A stretch of DNA of 64,000 bases from Serinicoccus chungangensis (GCF_001483745.1 NZ_LQBL01000003.1:63425-127424), one strand, 5' to 3'; shown: positions 37,569 to 50,105, counted from the stretch's first letter. A program made the numbers and translations. The notes: generated by a model not told the origin, from the sequence alone.

Positions 37569-39155
37569 GTGGCCCTCGCGGCCACGGCGGTCGCGCTGCT
37601 CCCGCTCGGCTACCTGCTGCTGCGCACCGCGGAGGGGGGCCTCCCCGCCTGGTGGGCGACGGTCGCCACCGAGCGGGTGGCCCGGCTCGCCACCACCTCG
37701 CTCCTGCTCGCCGTGGTCGTCACGCTGGCCTGTCTGGTCATCGGGGTCGGCAGCGCCTGGCTCGTGACCCGGTCGAACGCCCCCGGCCGCGCCCCGCTCG
37801 CGGTGCTGCTGGCGCTGCCGCTGGCCGTCCCCAGCTATGTGGCCGCCTTCACCTGGGTGTCGGTGTCCGACCTGTGGTCCGCCGACCCCGGCGCCCGGTT
37901 CGAGGGCTTCGGCGCCGCGGCCCTGGTGCTCACCCTCTACACCTACCCCTACGTCTACCTCCCGGTCGCCGCCGCGCTGGCCCGGGTCGACCCCAGCCAG
38001 GAGGAGGTGGCACGGTCGTTGGGCTACGGCCCCTGGCGCACCCTGACCACCGTCACCCTCCCCCAGGTCCGCCCCGCGATCGCCGGCGGCGGCCTGCTCG
38101 CCGCGCTCTACGTCCTCGCCGACTTCGGGGCCGTCTCGATCCTGCGCCTCGACACCTTCACCCGCGCCATCTTCACCGCGCTCAGCTCGGGCTTCAACCG
38201 CTCCCTGGCGCTGACCCTGGCCACCGTCCTGGTGCTGCTGACCCTGGCCATCCTCGGGGCCGAGGGCCGCACCCGGCGGGCCGGCGCCCGCTTCTCCACG
38301 GCCGCGGTGAGCCGCCCCGCGCCGGCCCTGGACCTCGGCCCCTGGCGCCTCGTCGGCACCGGAGCCCTCGCCCTGGTCGTCCTCACCGCCCTCGGCGTCC
38401 CGGCCCTCTCGCTGGCCCGCTGGATCGCCGCCGGCTCCTCCGCCGGCCAGGCCTGGGACCGGATCGGCGGCGCCGCGTGGGGCTCGCTCAGCGCCTCGCT
38501 GCTCGGGGCGCTGCTCACCGTCGCCCTCGCGCTGCCGGTGGGACTCCTGGCCGCCCGCCACCCGGGGCGCCTGAGCGCCCTGCTGGAGCGGGCGGCATAC
38601 CTCGCCCACGCCCTGCCCGGGGTCGTCGTCGGGCTCTCCCTCGTCTTCTTCGGCGTGACCGTGGCGCTGCCGCTCTACCAGACCACGTGGCTGCTCGCGC
38701 TGGCCTACGCCTCCCTCTTCCTGCCGCTCGCGGTCGCCTCCGTGGCCTCGGCCGCCGCGCAGGCGCCGGTGTCGCTGGAGGAGGCGGCGCAGTCCCTGGG
38801 CACCTCTCCCGCCCGCGTCTTCAGCAGGGTCACCCTGCCGCTCACCCTGCCCGGGATCGGGGCAGGCGCCGCGCTCGTCTTCCTCACCGCGATGAAGGAG
38901 CTGCCTGCCACGCTGCTGCTGCGCCCCACCGGGATGGAGACGCTCGCGACCCGCCTGTGGAGCGCGACCGGGATCGGCCGGTATGCCGAGGCCGCCCCCT
39001 ACGCCTTGCTTCTCGTCGCACTGGCCGCCGTCCCCACCTGGGTGGTGGTCCGCCGGACCGGCATCGTGCCCGCCGGCGCCACCCGTCGGCGCCCCAAGCG
39101 GGCGGCCCACCGCCCGGCCGACCCGGCTGCCGTGGAGCCGGTCGTGTCACCATGA
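37569..39155 (+). CDS. iron(III) ABC transporter permease
   Basis: FbpB-type double-length permease with about 12 hydrophobic helices and two BPD_transp_1 cores. The two EAA loops are SQEEVARSLGYGPWRTLTTVTLPQVRPAIAGG and SLEEAAQSLGTSPARVFSRVTLPLTLPGIGAG. It moves Fe(III) from the lipoprotein inward. The start is uncertain: the frame opens upstream without ATG, so GTG at 37569 (33 bp after the previous stop, 528 residues) is given. No clear Shine-Dalgarno is seen there. Confidence 0.88.
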   Translation: MALAATAVALLPLGYLLLRTAEGGLPAWWATVATERVARLATTSLLLAVVVTLACLVIGVGSAWLVTRSNAPGRAPLAVLLALPLAVPSYVAAFTWVSVSDLWSADPGARFEGFGAAALVLTLYTYPYVYLPVAAALARVDPSQEEVARSLGYGPWRTLTTVTLPQVRPAIAGGGLLAALYVLADFGAVSILRLDTFTRAIFTALSSGFNRSLALTLATVLVLLTLAILGAEGRTRRAGARFSTAAVSRPAPALDLGPWRLVGTGALALVVLTALGVPALSLARWIAAGSSAGQAWDRIGGAAWGSLSASLLGALLTVALALPVGLLAARHPGRLSALLERAAYLAHALPGVVVGLSLVFFGVTVALPLYQTTWLLALAYASLFLPLAVASVASAAAQAPVSLEEAAQSLGTSPARVFSRVTLPLTLPGIGAGAALVFLTAMKELPATLLLRPTGMETLATRLWSATGIGRYAEAAPYALLLVALAAVPTWVVVRRTGIVPAGATRRRPKRAAHRPADPAAVEPVVSP

Positions 39156-39201
39156 TCTCGACCCCCCTCGCGTGCCCGCCGCCGACCAGGAAGGACCGTC
39201 G

Positions 39202-40314
39202 ATGCCCGTGACCACGGACGCCCCGCGGGCCACCCGCACCTCGGTCGGCACGCACGCCGTCGAGGTGATCGGCGTCGGCAAGTCCTTCGGCCCGGTCCGG
39301 GCGCTGGACCACGTGGACCTGCACCTCGACGACGGGGGGTTCCTCGCCGTCCTCGGGCCGTCGGGGTGCGGCAAGACCACCCTGCTGCGCTGCCTGGCCG
39401 GCTTCGAGCGCATCGACGAGGGCCGTCTCGCCGTGCACGGCCGCGCGGTGGCGCTGCCCGGCATCCACCTGCCCCCGCACCGCCGCCAGGTCGCCGTCGT
39501 GCCGCAGGAGGGCGCGCTCTTCCCGCACCTCTCGGTCGCCGACAACGTCGGCTTCGGCCTGCCCCGGCGCTCCCCCCGGGCGCAGCGGTCCCGGCGCGTG
39601 GAGGAGTGCCTCGAGCTCGTCGGGCTGGCCGGGCTCGGGCGGCGCATGCCGCACGAGCTCTCCGGCGGCCAGCAGCAGCGGGTCGCCCTCGCCCGGGCGC
39701 TCGCACCGCGTCCGCCGCTGGTGCTGCTGGACGAGCCGTTCAGCGCCCTCGACGCCTCGCTGCGGGTGGAGCTGCGCCGCGACGTGCGCGACGCGCTGCA
39801 CGCGGACGGCGCGACGGCGATCCTCGTGACCCACGACCAGGGCGAGGCGTTGTCGATGGCCGACCAGGTCGCGGTGATGCGTGACGGGAGGGTCCACCAG
39901 GTCGCCCCTCCCGAGGAGGTCTACGCCGCCCCGGTCGACGCCTGGGTCGCCTCCTTCGTCGGGGAGGCCGACCTCTTCCCCGTGCCCGGGACGGACGCCG
40001 AGGGTCTCGTCGACACCCCGCTGGGCCGGGTCGAGGTCACCGGCGGCGCCGACGACGCCACGCACGTCCTCGTCCGCCCCGAGCAGGTCGTCCTGGACGG
40101 GCACGGCATACCTGCCCAGGTCCGGACCGTCGACTTCCACGGGCACGACGCCCTGGTCACCCTCGCCCTCGACGACGGCACCCTCGTGCGCTCGCGCAGC
40201 GGCGCCCACCCGCCGGCCGTGGGCGCGCGCGTGGGTCTGCGCGTCCAGGGGGCGTGCCGTGCCGTCCCCGGGGGCCTGCCCGGCCCCTCACCCGCCCCCC
40301 GCCCCGCGCGGTGA
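39202..40314 (+). CDS. iron(III) ABC transporter ATP-binding protein
   Basis: FbpC-type ATPase, 370 residues. Walker A is GPSGCGKTT, the Q-loop VVPQEGALFPHLSV, the signature LSGGQQQRVALARAL, Walker B LVLLDEPFSALD, and the H-loop ILVTHDQGEAL. A C-terminal TOBE-like regulatory domain follows (about 255-360; ATHVLVRPEQVVLDG). AAGGA lies six bases before the ATG. The stop overlaps the next GTG as GTGA, so the downstream thioesterase-like gene is in the same transcript. Confidence 0.93.
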   Translation: MPVTTDAPRATRTSVGTHAVEVIGVGKSFGPVRALDHVDLHLDDGGFLAVLGPSGCGKTTLLRCLAGFERIDEGRLAVHGRAVALPGIHLPPHRRQVAVVPQEGALFPHLSVADNVGFGLPRRSPRAQRSRRVEECLELVGLAGLGRRMPHELSGGQQQRVALARALAPRPPLVLLDEPFSALDASLRVELRRDVRDALHADGATAILVTHDQGEALSMADQVAVMRDGRVHQVAPPEEVYAAPVDAWVASFVGEADLFPVPGTDAEGLVDTPLGRVEVTGGADDATHVLVRPEQVVLDGHGIPAQVRTVDFHGHDALVTLALDDGTLVRSRSGAHPPAVGARVGLRVQGACRAVPGGLPGPSPAPRPAR

Positions 40315-40813
40315 GCAGCACCCCACCGGTCAGCCGTTCCCCGCAACGGGTCGGGCGGCTCAAGGCGCTGGCCACCTCCCCGCGCGCGCTTCGGCTCGGC
40401 ATGAACCTCTGGCCCCCGTTCCTCGGCTCCGGCATCCGGGTCGTGCGGATGGACGCGGACCTCCGGCACGTCCGGGTGCGCCTCCGGCACACCCCGCTCA
40501 CCACCAACTACGTGGGGACGCTCTTCGGCGGCTCGCTCTTCGCGATGACCGACCCGTTCTGGATGCTCATGGTGCTGCGGGACTGGGCCCGGGGTATGTC
40601 GTGTGGGACCAGGCCGCGGAGATCACCTTCGTGGCCCCCGGCCGCGGTGCCGCGAGCGTGAGCTTCACGCTCGAGGAGCAGGTGCTGGACGAGCTGCGGG
40701 CGGCTGCGGCCGACGGGGCGCCGGTCCGGCGCTGGTTCTCCACCGACGTCGTGACCGACGACGGCACGGTGCTGGCCCGGGTGCGCAAGCAGCTCTACGT
40801 CCGCCGGACCTGA
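40311..40813 (+). pseudogene. DUF4442/PaaI-type thioesterase-like gene, single frameshift
   Basis: GTG at 40311 overlaps the fbpC-type stop. The first frame gives RVGRLKALATSPRALRLGMNLWPPFLGSGIRV, then TTNYVGTLFGGSLFAMTDPFWMLMVLRDWARG, a hot-dog-fold DUF4442 pattern. At about 40594-40600 the frame breaks and YVVWDQAAEITFVAPGRGAASVSFTLEEQVLDEL to QLYVRRT continues in another frame. One missing base in CGGGG(C)TATGTC would restore a protein of about 167 residues. The break falls inside a GGTATGTC sequence. Pseudogene, recoding site or sequencing error; not distinguishable here. Confidence 0.75.
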
Positions 40814-40834
40814 CCGCGCGTCCGGGTGGGGCGT

Positions 40835-42745
40835 CTACCGTGCGTCCGGGGCGGCGGGGTGGCCCAGGGCGTGCCGGACGAGGGCGTGCAGCGCCCGCAG
40901 CCCGTCCCGGGACAGGACCGACTCGGCGTGGCCCTGGATCGTGGCCACCCGGTCCCCGCGCAGCCCGACGACCGCGTCGTCCGGCTCGTGCACCGCCACC
41001 TCGAGCGGGCGCCCCAGCAGGCTCGCCGGACCGGGCCGGGCGACGAAGGTGTTGTAGAAGCCGATCCGGTGCACCTCCCCCCACAGGTCGACCGGCAGCT
41101 GGACCCCCTGGTTCGGGGAGGGCAGCTTGGTGATCCCCAGACCCGCCATCGCGGCGAGCACCTGGTGCGACAGACAGACCGCCAGCACCGGCAGCTCCGC
41201 CTCGACCCGGGCCGCGATGAGCTGGCGCAGCCGCACGATCCGCAGGTCCGCGGTGTCGGTCGGGTCACCCGGCCCGGGACCGTAGAGCACCAGGTCGACG
41301 CCCTCGCCCCCATCCACGGCATCCCGCCGGGCGGTGACGTCCGCCTGGGTGACGTCCTCCCAGCGCCGCACCTCGGGCACCATGCCCAGGTGGCGCACCA
41401 TGTGGGCGAGCATCTGGGTCCAGGTGTCCTCGGCGTCCACCACGAGGACGCGGCGCCCCAGCAGGTCGGGGTCGGGGCGCGCCCCCTGGGGGCTGAGCCA
41501 GAAGGGTGCGAGGGTGTCGTTGCGGGCGGTGAGGTCCTCGGCGACCCCGGGCAGCGAGCCGAGGTCCACGGCATACCCGAGGTGGCGGCGCGGCCGCAGC
41601 CCCAGCGCGGCCAGGACCCCGCGCGCCTTGGCGGAGGTCTCGGCGCACTCGGACACCGGGTCGCTGTGCCGCACCAGCGTCGCGCCCGCGCTGACCGACA
41701 CGGTGCCGTCGCCGCGGACGTGCGCCGTGCGGATGAGGATGGGTGCGTCCAGCGTCTCCCCGCCCTCGTCGTCCTCCTCGAGCAGGGCGAGCACCCCGGA
41801 GTAGTAGCCGCGGCCGCTCGGCTCGTGCCGGGCGATGACGGTGCAGGCGTTCTCCATCGGGGAGCCAGTGACGGTGGGCGCGAACATCGTCGTGCGGAGC
41901 ACGTCCCTGACGTCACGGTCGCTGCGCCCGTCGAGGAGGTACTCGGTGTGCGTGAGGTGGGCCATCTGCTTGAGGTACGGCCCGGTGATCCGCCCGCCGT
42001 CCGAGCAGATCTGGGCCATCATCTTCATCTCCTCGTCGACCACCATGAAGAGCTCCTCGGTCTCCTTGGTGTCCTTGACGAAGGCCCGGAACTCGGGCTC
42101 CACCTCCGCCTCGTCGACGGGGTGGCGGAAGGTGCCGGAGATGGGGTTCATCCAGACCCGTCCGTCCCGGACGCTGACGTGCCGCTCCGGCGTCGCCCCC
42201 ACGAGGGTGTGCCCGGGGGTGTGGACGGCGAAGGTCCAGTAGGCACCGCGCTCGTCGACGAGCAGGGACCGCAGCCAGGTGAGCGCGGCCACGGCGTGGT
42301 CGCCCTCGCAGTGCGCCAGGACGTCGCGGCGGATGACGAAGTTGGCCCCCTCACCCTCACCGATCTCCTCCTCGACGACCCGTCCGACGGTCTGGGCGTA
42401 GTCGGCGTCCTCGACGCTGAAGCGCTCCCCGGTCAGCTGCACCGGCCGCTCGGGCAGGGCCGCCACCAGCTCCTGCAGCCCGACGCGCGCGGTGCGGGTC
42501 GGTCGCAGGACACGCAGCGGCGTGTCGTCCTGACGGGCGTCGAAACCCCGCTCGGCGATCTGCCGGAACGGCACCAGCGCGAGGACCGGCGCCCCGCCCC
42601 GGGGCCGCGGGATCTGGGCCAGCAGCTCGAGGTCGGTCACCTCGCCGACCAGGATCTCGGCCTCGTCCTGACCCTCGCGCCACAGGATCGCCCACGCCTG
42701 CCCGGAGGGGTCGGCGAGGATCTCGTCCAGCAGGCGTGAGGGCAT
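40835..42745 (-). CDS. fused anthranilate/ADIC-type synthase (TrpE-TrpG fusion, phenazine-type)
   Basis: A 636-residue fusion. Residues 110-400 are a chorismate-binding domain (NPISGTFRHP from 200; MFAPTVTGSPMENACTVIARHE; GYYSGVLALLEED). Residues 435-625 are a glutamine amidotransferase (VLYGPGPGD, VLAVCLSHQVLAAM with the nucleophile Cys, IQGHAESVL). The order, with the amidotransferase at the C-terminus, matches the PhzE/TrpEG group that makes anthranilate or 2-amino-2-deoxyisochorismate. No phenazine genes surround it, so a tryptophan or siderophore role is as likely; it sits between iron-uptake genes. ATG at 42745 chosen; a GTG 11 codons upstream is possible. Confidence 0.85.
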   Translation of the reverse strand: MPSRLLDEILADPSGQAWAILWREGQDEAEILVGEVTDLELLAQIPRPRGGAPVLALVPFRQIAERGFDARQDDTPLRVLRPTRTARVGLQELVAALPERPVQLTGERFSVEDADYAQTVGRVVEEEIGEGEGANFVIRRDVLAHCEGDHAVAALTWLRSLLVDERGAYWTFAVHTPGHTLVGATPERHVSVRDGRVWMNPISGTFRHPVDEAEVEPEFRAFVKDTKETEELFMVVDEEMKMMAQICSDGGRITGPYLKQMAHLTHTEYLLDGRSDRDVRDVLRTTMFAPTVTGSPMENACTVIARHEPSGRGYYSGVLALLEEDDEGGETLDAPILIRTAHVRGDGTVSVSAGATLVRHSDPVSECAETSAKARGVLAALGLRPRRHLGYAVDLGSLPGVAEDLTARNDTLAPFWLSPQGARPDPDLLGRRVLVVDAEDTWTQMLAHMVRHLGMVPEVRRWEDVTQADVTARRDAVDGGEGVDLVLYGPGPGDPTDTADLRIVRLRQLIAARVEAELPVLAVCLSHQVLAAMAGLGITKLPSPNQGVQLPVDLWGEVHRIGFYNTFVARPGPASLLGRPLEVAVHEPDDAVVGLRGDRVATIQGHAESVLSRDGLRALHALVRHALGHPAAPDAR

Positions 42746-42855
42746 GGGCCGAAGTCTGTCATGCACCGCAGGGCGCACCGCGTCCGGCGACGTGGTCCAG
42801 GCGCCGACGCGGTCGAGGCGCCGACGACCACCCGTCGGCCGTCACGGCAATTTGG

Positions 42856-42874
42856 TGAGGGTAACCTTGCCTAA
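42856..42874. promoter_or_regulatory. DtxR/IdeR-type iron box before siderophore-interacting protein
   Basis: The minus strand reads TTAGGCAAGGTTACCCTCA, matching 14 of 19 positions of the DtxR/IdeR consensus. It ends 20 bp before the ATG of the siderophore-interacting protein and could repress it under iron sufficiency. GAAGGAG before the ATG is the ribosome-binding site. Confidence 0.65.
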
Positions 42875-42894
42875 TACGCGTCTGAAGGAGACCC

Positions 42895-43692
42895 ATGTAC
42901 GGCACGGTCGTGCGCACCGAGCAGCTCACCCCCCACCTGGTCCGCGTCGTCCTCGGCGGCGAGGGACTCGACGACTTCGCCGAGCCCACCTTCGCGGACT
43001 CCTACGTCAACATGTTCTTCCTGCCCCCCGGGGCGGGCTACCAGCCGCCGTTCGACACCGAGGCGGTCCGCGACCTGCCGCGGGAGCGGCGCCCCTACCC
43101 GCGCCGCATCAGCGTCCGCTCCTGGGACCCGCGCCGGCGCGAGCTCACCGTGGACATCGCGGTGCACGGCGAGGTGGGGTATGCCGGCCGCTGGGCCCGG
43201 CACACCGCTCCGGGCGACCGGGTCCAGCTGCGCGGACCGGCGGGGGACTTCTCGCCGCCGCCCTCGGCCGAGGCATACCTCTTGGTCGGTGACGAGAGCG
43301 CGCTGCCGGCGGTCGCGGCCTGCCTCGAGTCCGTCCCCGCCGGCCGTCCGGCCCTGGCCCTCGTCGAGGTCGACGGGCCCGACGAGGAGCTGGCCCTGGA
43401 CTCGCCGGGCGACCTGCGCGTCGTCTACGTCCACCGCGACGGGCACCCGGACCCCAGCCGCCTGCTCGCCGACGCCCTCGCCGCGGCCCCCCTCCCCCCG
43501 GGGCGGCTCAGCGCCTTCGTCCACGGCGAGGCCGAGTCGATCCGGGCGGTCCGACGTCACCTGCTCGAGCGCGCGCTCGTCGACCCGGCGCTGCTCTCCT
43601 GCTCGCCCTACTGGCGCCGAGGCTCCACGGACGAGGAGTGGCGCTCGGTCAAGGCGGACTGGGTGCGCGCCATGCAGGCGGACACCCCCTGA
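42895..43692 (+). CDS. siderophore-interacting protein (FAD-dependent ferric reductase)
   Basis: A 265-residue SIP/ViuB-type flavoenzyme that reduces ferric siderophores to release iron. It has the FAD domain with PRRISVRSWDPRRRELTVDIAVHG (RxYS/T-like) and GYAGRWARHTAPGDRVQLRGPAGDF. The NAD(P)H-binding half contains AYLLVGDESALPAVAACLE, and the C-terminus SCSPYWRRGSTDEEW holds the SIP YWRxGxxxxE pattern. A DtxR-type box precedes it, consistent with the iron importer 2.6 kb upstream. Confidence 0.93.
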   Translation: MYGTVVRTEQLTPHLVRVVLGGEGLDDFAEPTFADSYVNMFFLPPGAGYQPPFDTEAVRDLPRERRPYPRRISVRSWDPRRRELTVDIAVHGEVGYAGRWARHTAPGDRVQLRGPAGDFSPPPSAEAYLLVGDESALPAVAACLESVPAGRPALALVEVDGPDEELALDSPGDLRVVYVHRDGHPDPSRLLADALAAAPLPPGRLSAFVHGEAESIRAVRRHLLERALVDPALLSCSPYWRRGSTDEEWRSVKADWVRAMQADTP

Positions 43693-43772
43693 CCTCGGGT
43701 CGTCCCGGAGCATCCGTCGGCGCGTCACCGGGCCGACACCTGGGCGACACCTCCGGGTGCCAGGCTCGCGGT

Positions 43773-43991
43773 ATGTCCGTGACCGCACCCGCCGCCGTGA
43801 CGGCCGTCGTCGACGAGCTCGTGACGGTCTTCGAGGGGGTCTTCACCAGGGCGGAGGTCGCCTTCGTGGTCGAGGACAGCTGGCAGGACCTGCAGTCGCA
43901 CTCGCGCACCCCGCACTTCCTCACCGCCCTGCTGCGCAAGGACGCCCGGGACCGGCTCACGCAGATGGCGCACTACCGCGGGCTGCGCTGA
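43773..43991 (+). CDS. small three-helix-bundle dimerisation domain protein
   Basis: A 72-residue all-helical protein: VTAVVDELVTVFEGVFTRAEVAFVVEDSWQDL, then SRTPHFLTALLRKDARDRLTQMAHYRG. This matches the N-terminal three-helix bundle domain often fused to actinobacterial ArsC-like low-molecular-weight phosphatases. Here it stands alone, 88 bp before a gene carrying a second, related bundle fused to such a phosphatase fold. ATG at 43773; the frame is open upstream without support. Confidence 0.65.
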   Translation: MSVTAPAAVTAVVDELVTVFEGVFTRAEVAFVVEDSWQDLQSHSRTPHFLTALLRKDARDRLTQMAHYRGLR

Positions 43992-44079
43992 GCCGCGTCA
44001 CCCGTTCGACGGCCAGCGTCCGCCCGCCCGTCACCCGCACGTCATGCCCCGGTCCCGGCAGCAGTGCTTGGCTGGCCCC

Positions 44080-44796
44080 ATGGCGCACGCAGACCCGCAG
44101 GAGATCGACATGCTCCACCGTGCCCTCGTGGGCAAGTAGGACGGCACCCTGTCCTCGCAGGACGTCGGCGACGCGATCGACCGGGCGCGGGCGGAGCTGG
44201 AGCAGGAGGCCCGCATCGACGAGTTCCTCACCGTCTTCGTCCAGCGCCGGGCCGAGGAGCTGCTCGCCGAGCAGGCCCGCGAGCGCGGCATCGACCTCGC
44301 CCACGTCACCCAGGTGCTCTTCGTCGACGACGCCAACACCGGCCGCAGCCACGTCGCCGCCGTCATCGCCAACGGCCGCGGCGAGGGCCTGATCCGGGCA
44401 CGGTCCGGGGGTGTCGTCCCCGGCGAGCAGATCCGGCCCGAGATCCAGGAGCTGCTCCGGGACCGGGGGTTCGACCCGGACGAGTTCACCGTGACCCCCA
44501 TGACCGGCAAGCTCGTGCTCACCTCCGACGTCGTCGTCACGATGGGCCTCAGCGACGAGGAGAAGGTGCAGATGCCGACCCACGGGCTGCACCAGGTCGA
44601 CTGGGACGACCTCACCTCGCTCGAGGGGCGCTCGGACCTCGACGTCGCCTTCGGCGAGATCGAGGCCCGGGTGTCCGAGCTGGTCGACGCGCTCCTGGAG
44701 AAGGAGAAGGACCTGGCCGAGCGCGAGGCCGACCCGGAGGTCGAGGAGGAGCTGCGCCGGGTCATCGGGGAGCTGCACGACCCCGAGCGCGGCTGA
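44080..44796 (+). pseudogene. ArsC/LMW-phosphatase-like protein with in-frame TAG and no catalytic Cys
   Basis: From ATG 44080 the frame encodes MAHADPQEIDMLHRALVGK, then TAG (44137-44139), then DGTLSSQDVGDAIDRARAEL, a three-helix bundle, and from residue 79 a low-molecular-weight phosphatase/arsenate reductase fold. The P-loop is VLFVDDANTGRS: the catalytic Cys of CxxNxxRS is D83, while N86, R89 and S90 are kept. The later MGCGDxCP segment is MGLSDEEKV, so that Cys is also lost. After the TAG no start codon occurs until GTG 44314. It would be 238 residues if TAG were read. It may be a decayed gene, or a non-enzymatic homologue with a new nonsense mutation. Confidence 0.7.
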
Positions 44797-44806
44797 GCGC
44801 AGCCAC

Positions 44807-44866
44807 GCACCGACGGCCGACGCACCTACGGCTGGCCCCGGTGCGTCGGGGACCGGCCGTCGGTGC
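44807..44866. terminator. bidirectional nested hairpin between arsC-like gene and ilvD
   Basis: Perfect 13-bp outer arms GCACCGACGGCCG (44807-44819) and CGGCCGTCGGTGC (44854-44866) enclose an inner ACGCACC/GGTGCGT stem. It lies between converging genes and probably terminates both, including the long ilv transcript. Confidence 0.7.
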
Positions 44867-44879
44867 CTCAGGTGCCCGG

Positions 44880-48082
<3,203 letters not shown>

Positions 48083-48183
48083 GGTGGTGCCTTTCGTGGG
48101 GGTCTGCCGGGGGGTGTGCGGTCGGTAGGCGGGGGCCGGGGTGGGGAGCCCGGGGTCACGAGGAGGGTAGTCGGAGAGCAGGG

Positions 48184-49989
48184 TCACTCGTCCTCCCCGA
48201 AGTCGGGTCGCACGTCGCGCGCGTGCTGGACGTCGTCGTTGCTCGTGCCGGCGGCGACCATGGGCCAGACCATGGCGTCCTGGCTGACCCGGAAGTCGAC
48301 GACCACCGGCTGGTCGTCGACCTCCATCGCCCGCTCGATGGTGGCGTCCACGTCCTCGGCGCGCTCGCAGCGCAGCCCGACGCACCCGTATGCCGTCGCC
48401 AGCGTGGCGAAGTCCGGCACCTGCATCGAGGGCAGCTGGGAGTGGCTGAAGCGCTCGGAGTAGAACAGCGCCTGCCACTGCTTGACCATGCCGAGGGCGG
48501 CGTTGTTGATGATGGCCACCTTGATGGGGATGCCCTCGACCGAGCAGGTCGCGAGCTCCTGGTTGGTCATCTGGAAGCAACCGTCCCCGTCGATCGCCCA
48601 GACGGTGGCCTCGGGCCTGCCGACCTTGGCCCCCATGGCGGCGGGCACGGCATACCCCATGGTGCCGAGCCCACCGGAGTTGAGCCAGCGGCGGGGCTCG
48701 TCGTAGGTGATGAACTGGCTGGCCCACATCTGGTGCTGGCCGACGCCGGCGGCGAAGACGGTGTCCGGTCCGGAGAGCGCGCCGAGCCGCTCGATGACCA
48801 GCTGCGGGGCGAGCGCACCGTCGGAGGGGGTGTCGTAGCCCAGCGGGTAGCGCTCCTTCCACGAGCGGCACCGCCGCACCCACGCCTCGTGCTGCGGGGC
48901 CGCGCCGGCGGCGGTGCGCCGGGTCCACTCCGTGAGCAGCTGGCCGATGGTCCCCCGCGCGTCGCCGACGAGGCCGACCGCCGCGGGGAAGTTCTTGCCG
49001 ATCTCCGCGGCGTCGATGTCGGCGTGCACGATCGTCGCGTCCGGGGCGAAGGTGTGCTTGGCGCCGGTCACCCGGTCGTCGAAGCGCGCACCCAGGCTGA
49101 TGATGAGGTCGGACTTCTGCAGGGTCGCCACGCCGGAGACGCTGCCGTGCATCCCGGGCATCCCCATGTGCTGGGGGTGGCTGTCGGGGAAGACGCCCCG
49201 GGCCATGAGGGTGGTGACGACCGGGAAGCCGGTGACCTCGGCCAGCTGCAGGACCTCCTGCGCGGCGTTGGACCGCAGGCAGCCGCCGCCGACGTAGAGC
49301 ACCGGCCGCCGGTGGGTGAGCATCAGCTCGACGGCGTCCCGGACCGCCTCGGGCGTGGGGCTGGTCGGCGTCCGGTAGCCCGGCATCGGCAGCTGCAGCA
49401 GGGTCTCGTCGGCCAGCGCGACCAGGGCGTCCTTGCTGACGTCGACCAGCACCGGGCCAGGGCGCCCGGTGGAGGCGATGTGGAAGGCCGAGGCGACGGT
49501 GGCGGCGATCTCGTCGGGGTTGGTGACGAGGAACGAGTGCTTGGTCACCGGCATGGAGATCGACCGGATGTCCGCCTCCTGGAAGGCGTCCGAGCCCATC
49601 GCCGTGCTCGCGACGTTGCCGGTGATGGCGACCATCGGCACGGAGTCCATGTTGGCGTCCGCCAGGGCCGTGACGAGGTTGGTCGCCCCCGGGCCGGAGG
49701 TGGCCAGGCACACGCCCACCTTGCCGGTGGCAGCGGCATACCCCTGGGCGGCGTGGCCGGCGCCCTGCTCGTGCCGGACCAGGATGTGCCGGACCTTGGC
49801 GCCGTAGAGGGCGTCGTAGAGCGGCAGCACCGCTCCCCCGGGCAGGCCGAAGACGTGCTCGACACCCAGGCGCTCGAGGGTCGCGACGAGGGCCTCGGCG
49901 CCGGTGCGTCGCGTGGTGCCGGTGGACCGTCCACCGGTGTCACCGGGGGCGGTGGCGGTCGCACCGTCGGAGATGTGGGTCGCGGTCAT
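48184..49989 (-). CDS. ilvB: acetolactate synthase large subunit
   Basis: ThDP-dependent synthesis of acetolactate and acetohydroxybutyrate, the committed step of branched-chain amino acid synthesis. The 601-residue protein has the N-terminal domain [29 protein letters not shown] (catalytic Glu) and [16 protein letters not shown]-region motifs follow, then the ThDP-binding motif [31 protein letters not shown] (GDGx~26NN). ATG at 49989 ([16 protein letters not shown]) follows AGGAAG. Upstream lie a leader peptide and intrinsic attenuator. Confidence 0.95.
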   Translation of the reverse strand: MTATHISDGATATAPGDTGGRSTGTTRRTGAEALVATLERLGVEHVFGLPGGAVLPLYDALYGAKVRHILVRHEQGAGHAAQGYAAATGKVGVCLATSGPGATNLVTALADANMDSVPMVAITGNVASTAMGSDAFQEADIRSISMPVTKHSFLVTNPDEIAATVASAFHIASTGRPGPVLVDVSKDALVALADETLLQLPMPGYRTPTSPTPEAVRDAVELMLTHRRPVLYVGGGCLRSNAAQEVLQLAEVTGFPVVTTLMARGVFPDSHPQHMGMPGMHGSVSGVATLQKSDLIISLGARFDDRVTGAKHTFAPDATIVHADIDAAEIGKNFPAAVGLVGDARGTIGQLLTEWTRRTAAGAAPQHEAWVRRCRSWKERYPLGYDTPSDGALAPQLVIERLGALSGPDTVFAAGVGQHQMWASQFITYDEPRRWLNSGGLGTMGYAVPAAMGAKVGRPEATVWAIDGDGCFQMTNQELATCSVEGIPIKVAIINNAALGMVKQWQALFYSERFSHSQLPSMQVPDFATLATAYGCVGLRCERAEDVDATIERAMEVDDQPVVVDFRVSQDAMVWPMVAAGTSNDDVQHARDVRPDFGEDE

Positions 49990-50031
49990 GTGCGGGTCTT
50001 CCTGACGTCCGGGAGGTGGGGCGGTGGCAAC

Positions 50032-50066
50032 AAAAAACCCCTCGGCCCGGTCGGGCTGGCGAGGGG
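50032..50066 (-). terminator. intrinsic attenuator of the ilvBNCD operon
   Basis: In the minus-strand transcript CCCCTCG (50066-50060) pairs with CGAGGGG (50044-50038) and is followed at once by six U (50037-50032). This is a textbook Rho-independent terminator, rare in this window, located 43 bp before the ilvB start. A second stem, GACGCG/CGCGTC (50104-50099 with 50074-50069), lies just upstream, between the leader peptide and the terminator, and may act as pause or antiterminator structure. Confidence 0.85.
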
Positions 50067-50105
50067 AGGACGCGTCGATGGCGAGGATCGGCCGGCGGCG
50101 CGTCC

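Noticed and set aside
40835-42745. Part of a phenazine biosynthetic cluster
   Set aside because: Only the PhzE-like fusion is present; no phzB, D, F or G homologues lie nearby, and the family is common outside phenazine producers.
44080-44796. Pyrrolysine decoding of the in-frame TAG
   Set aside because: No pyl genes are visible and TAG is used as a normal stop (proW region, TrpEG gene, ilv leader); nonsense mutation of a Tyr codon is simpler.
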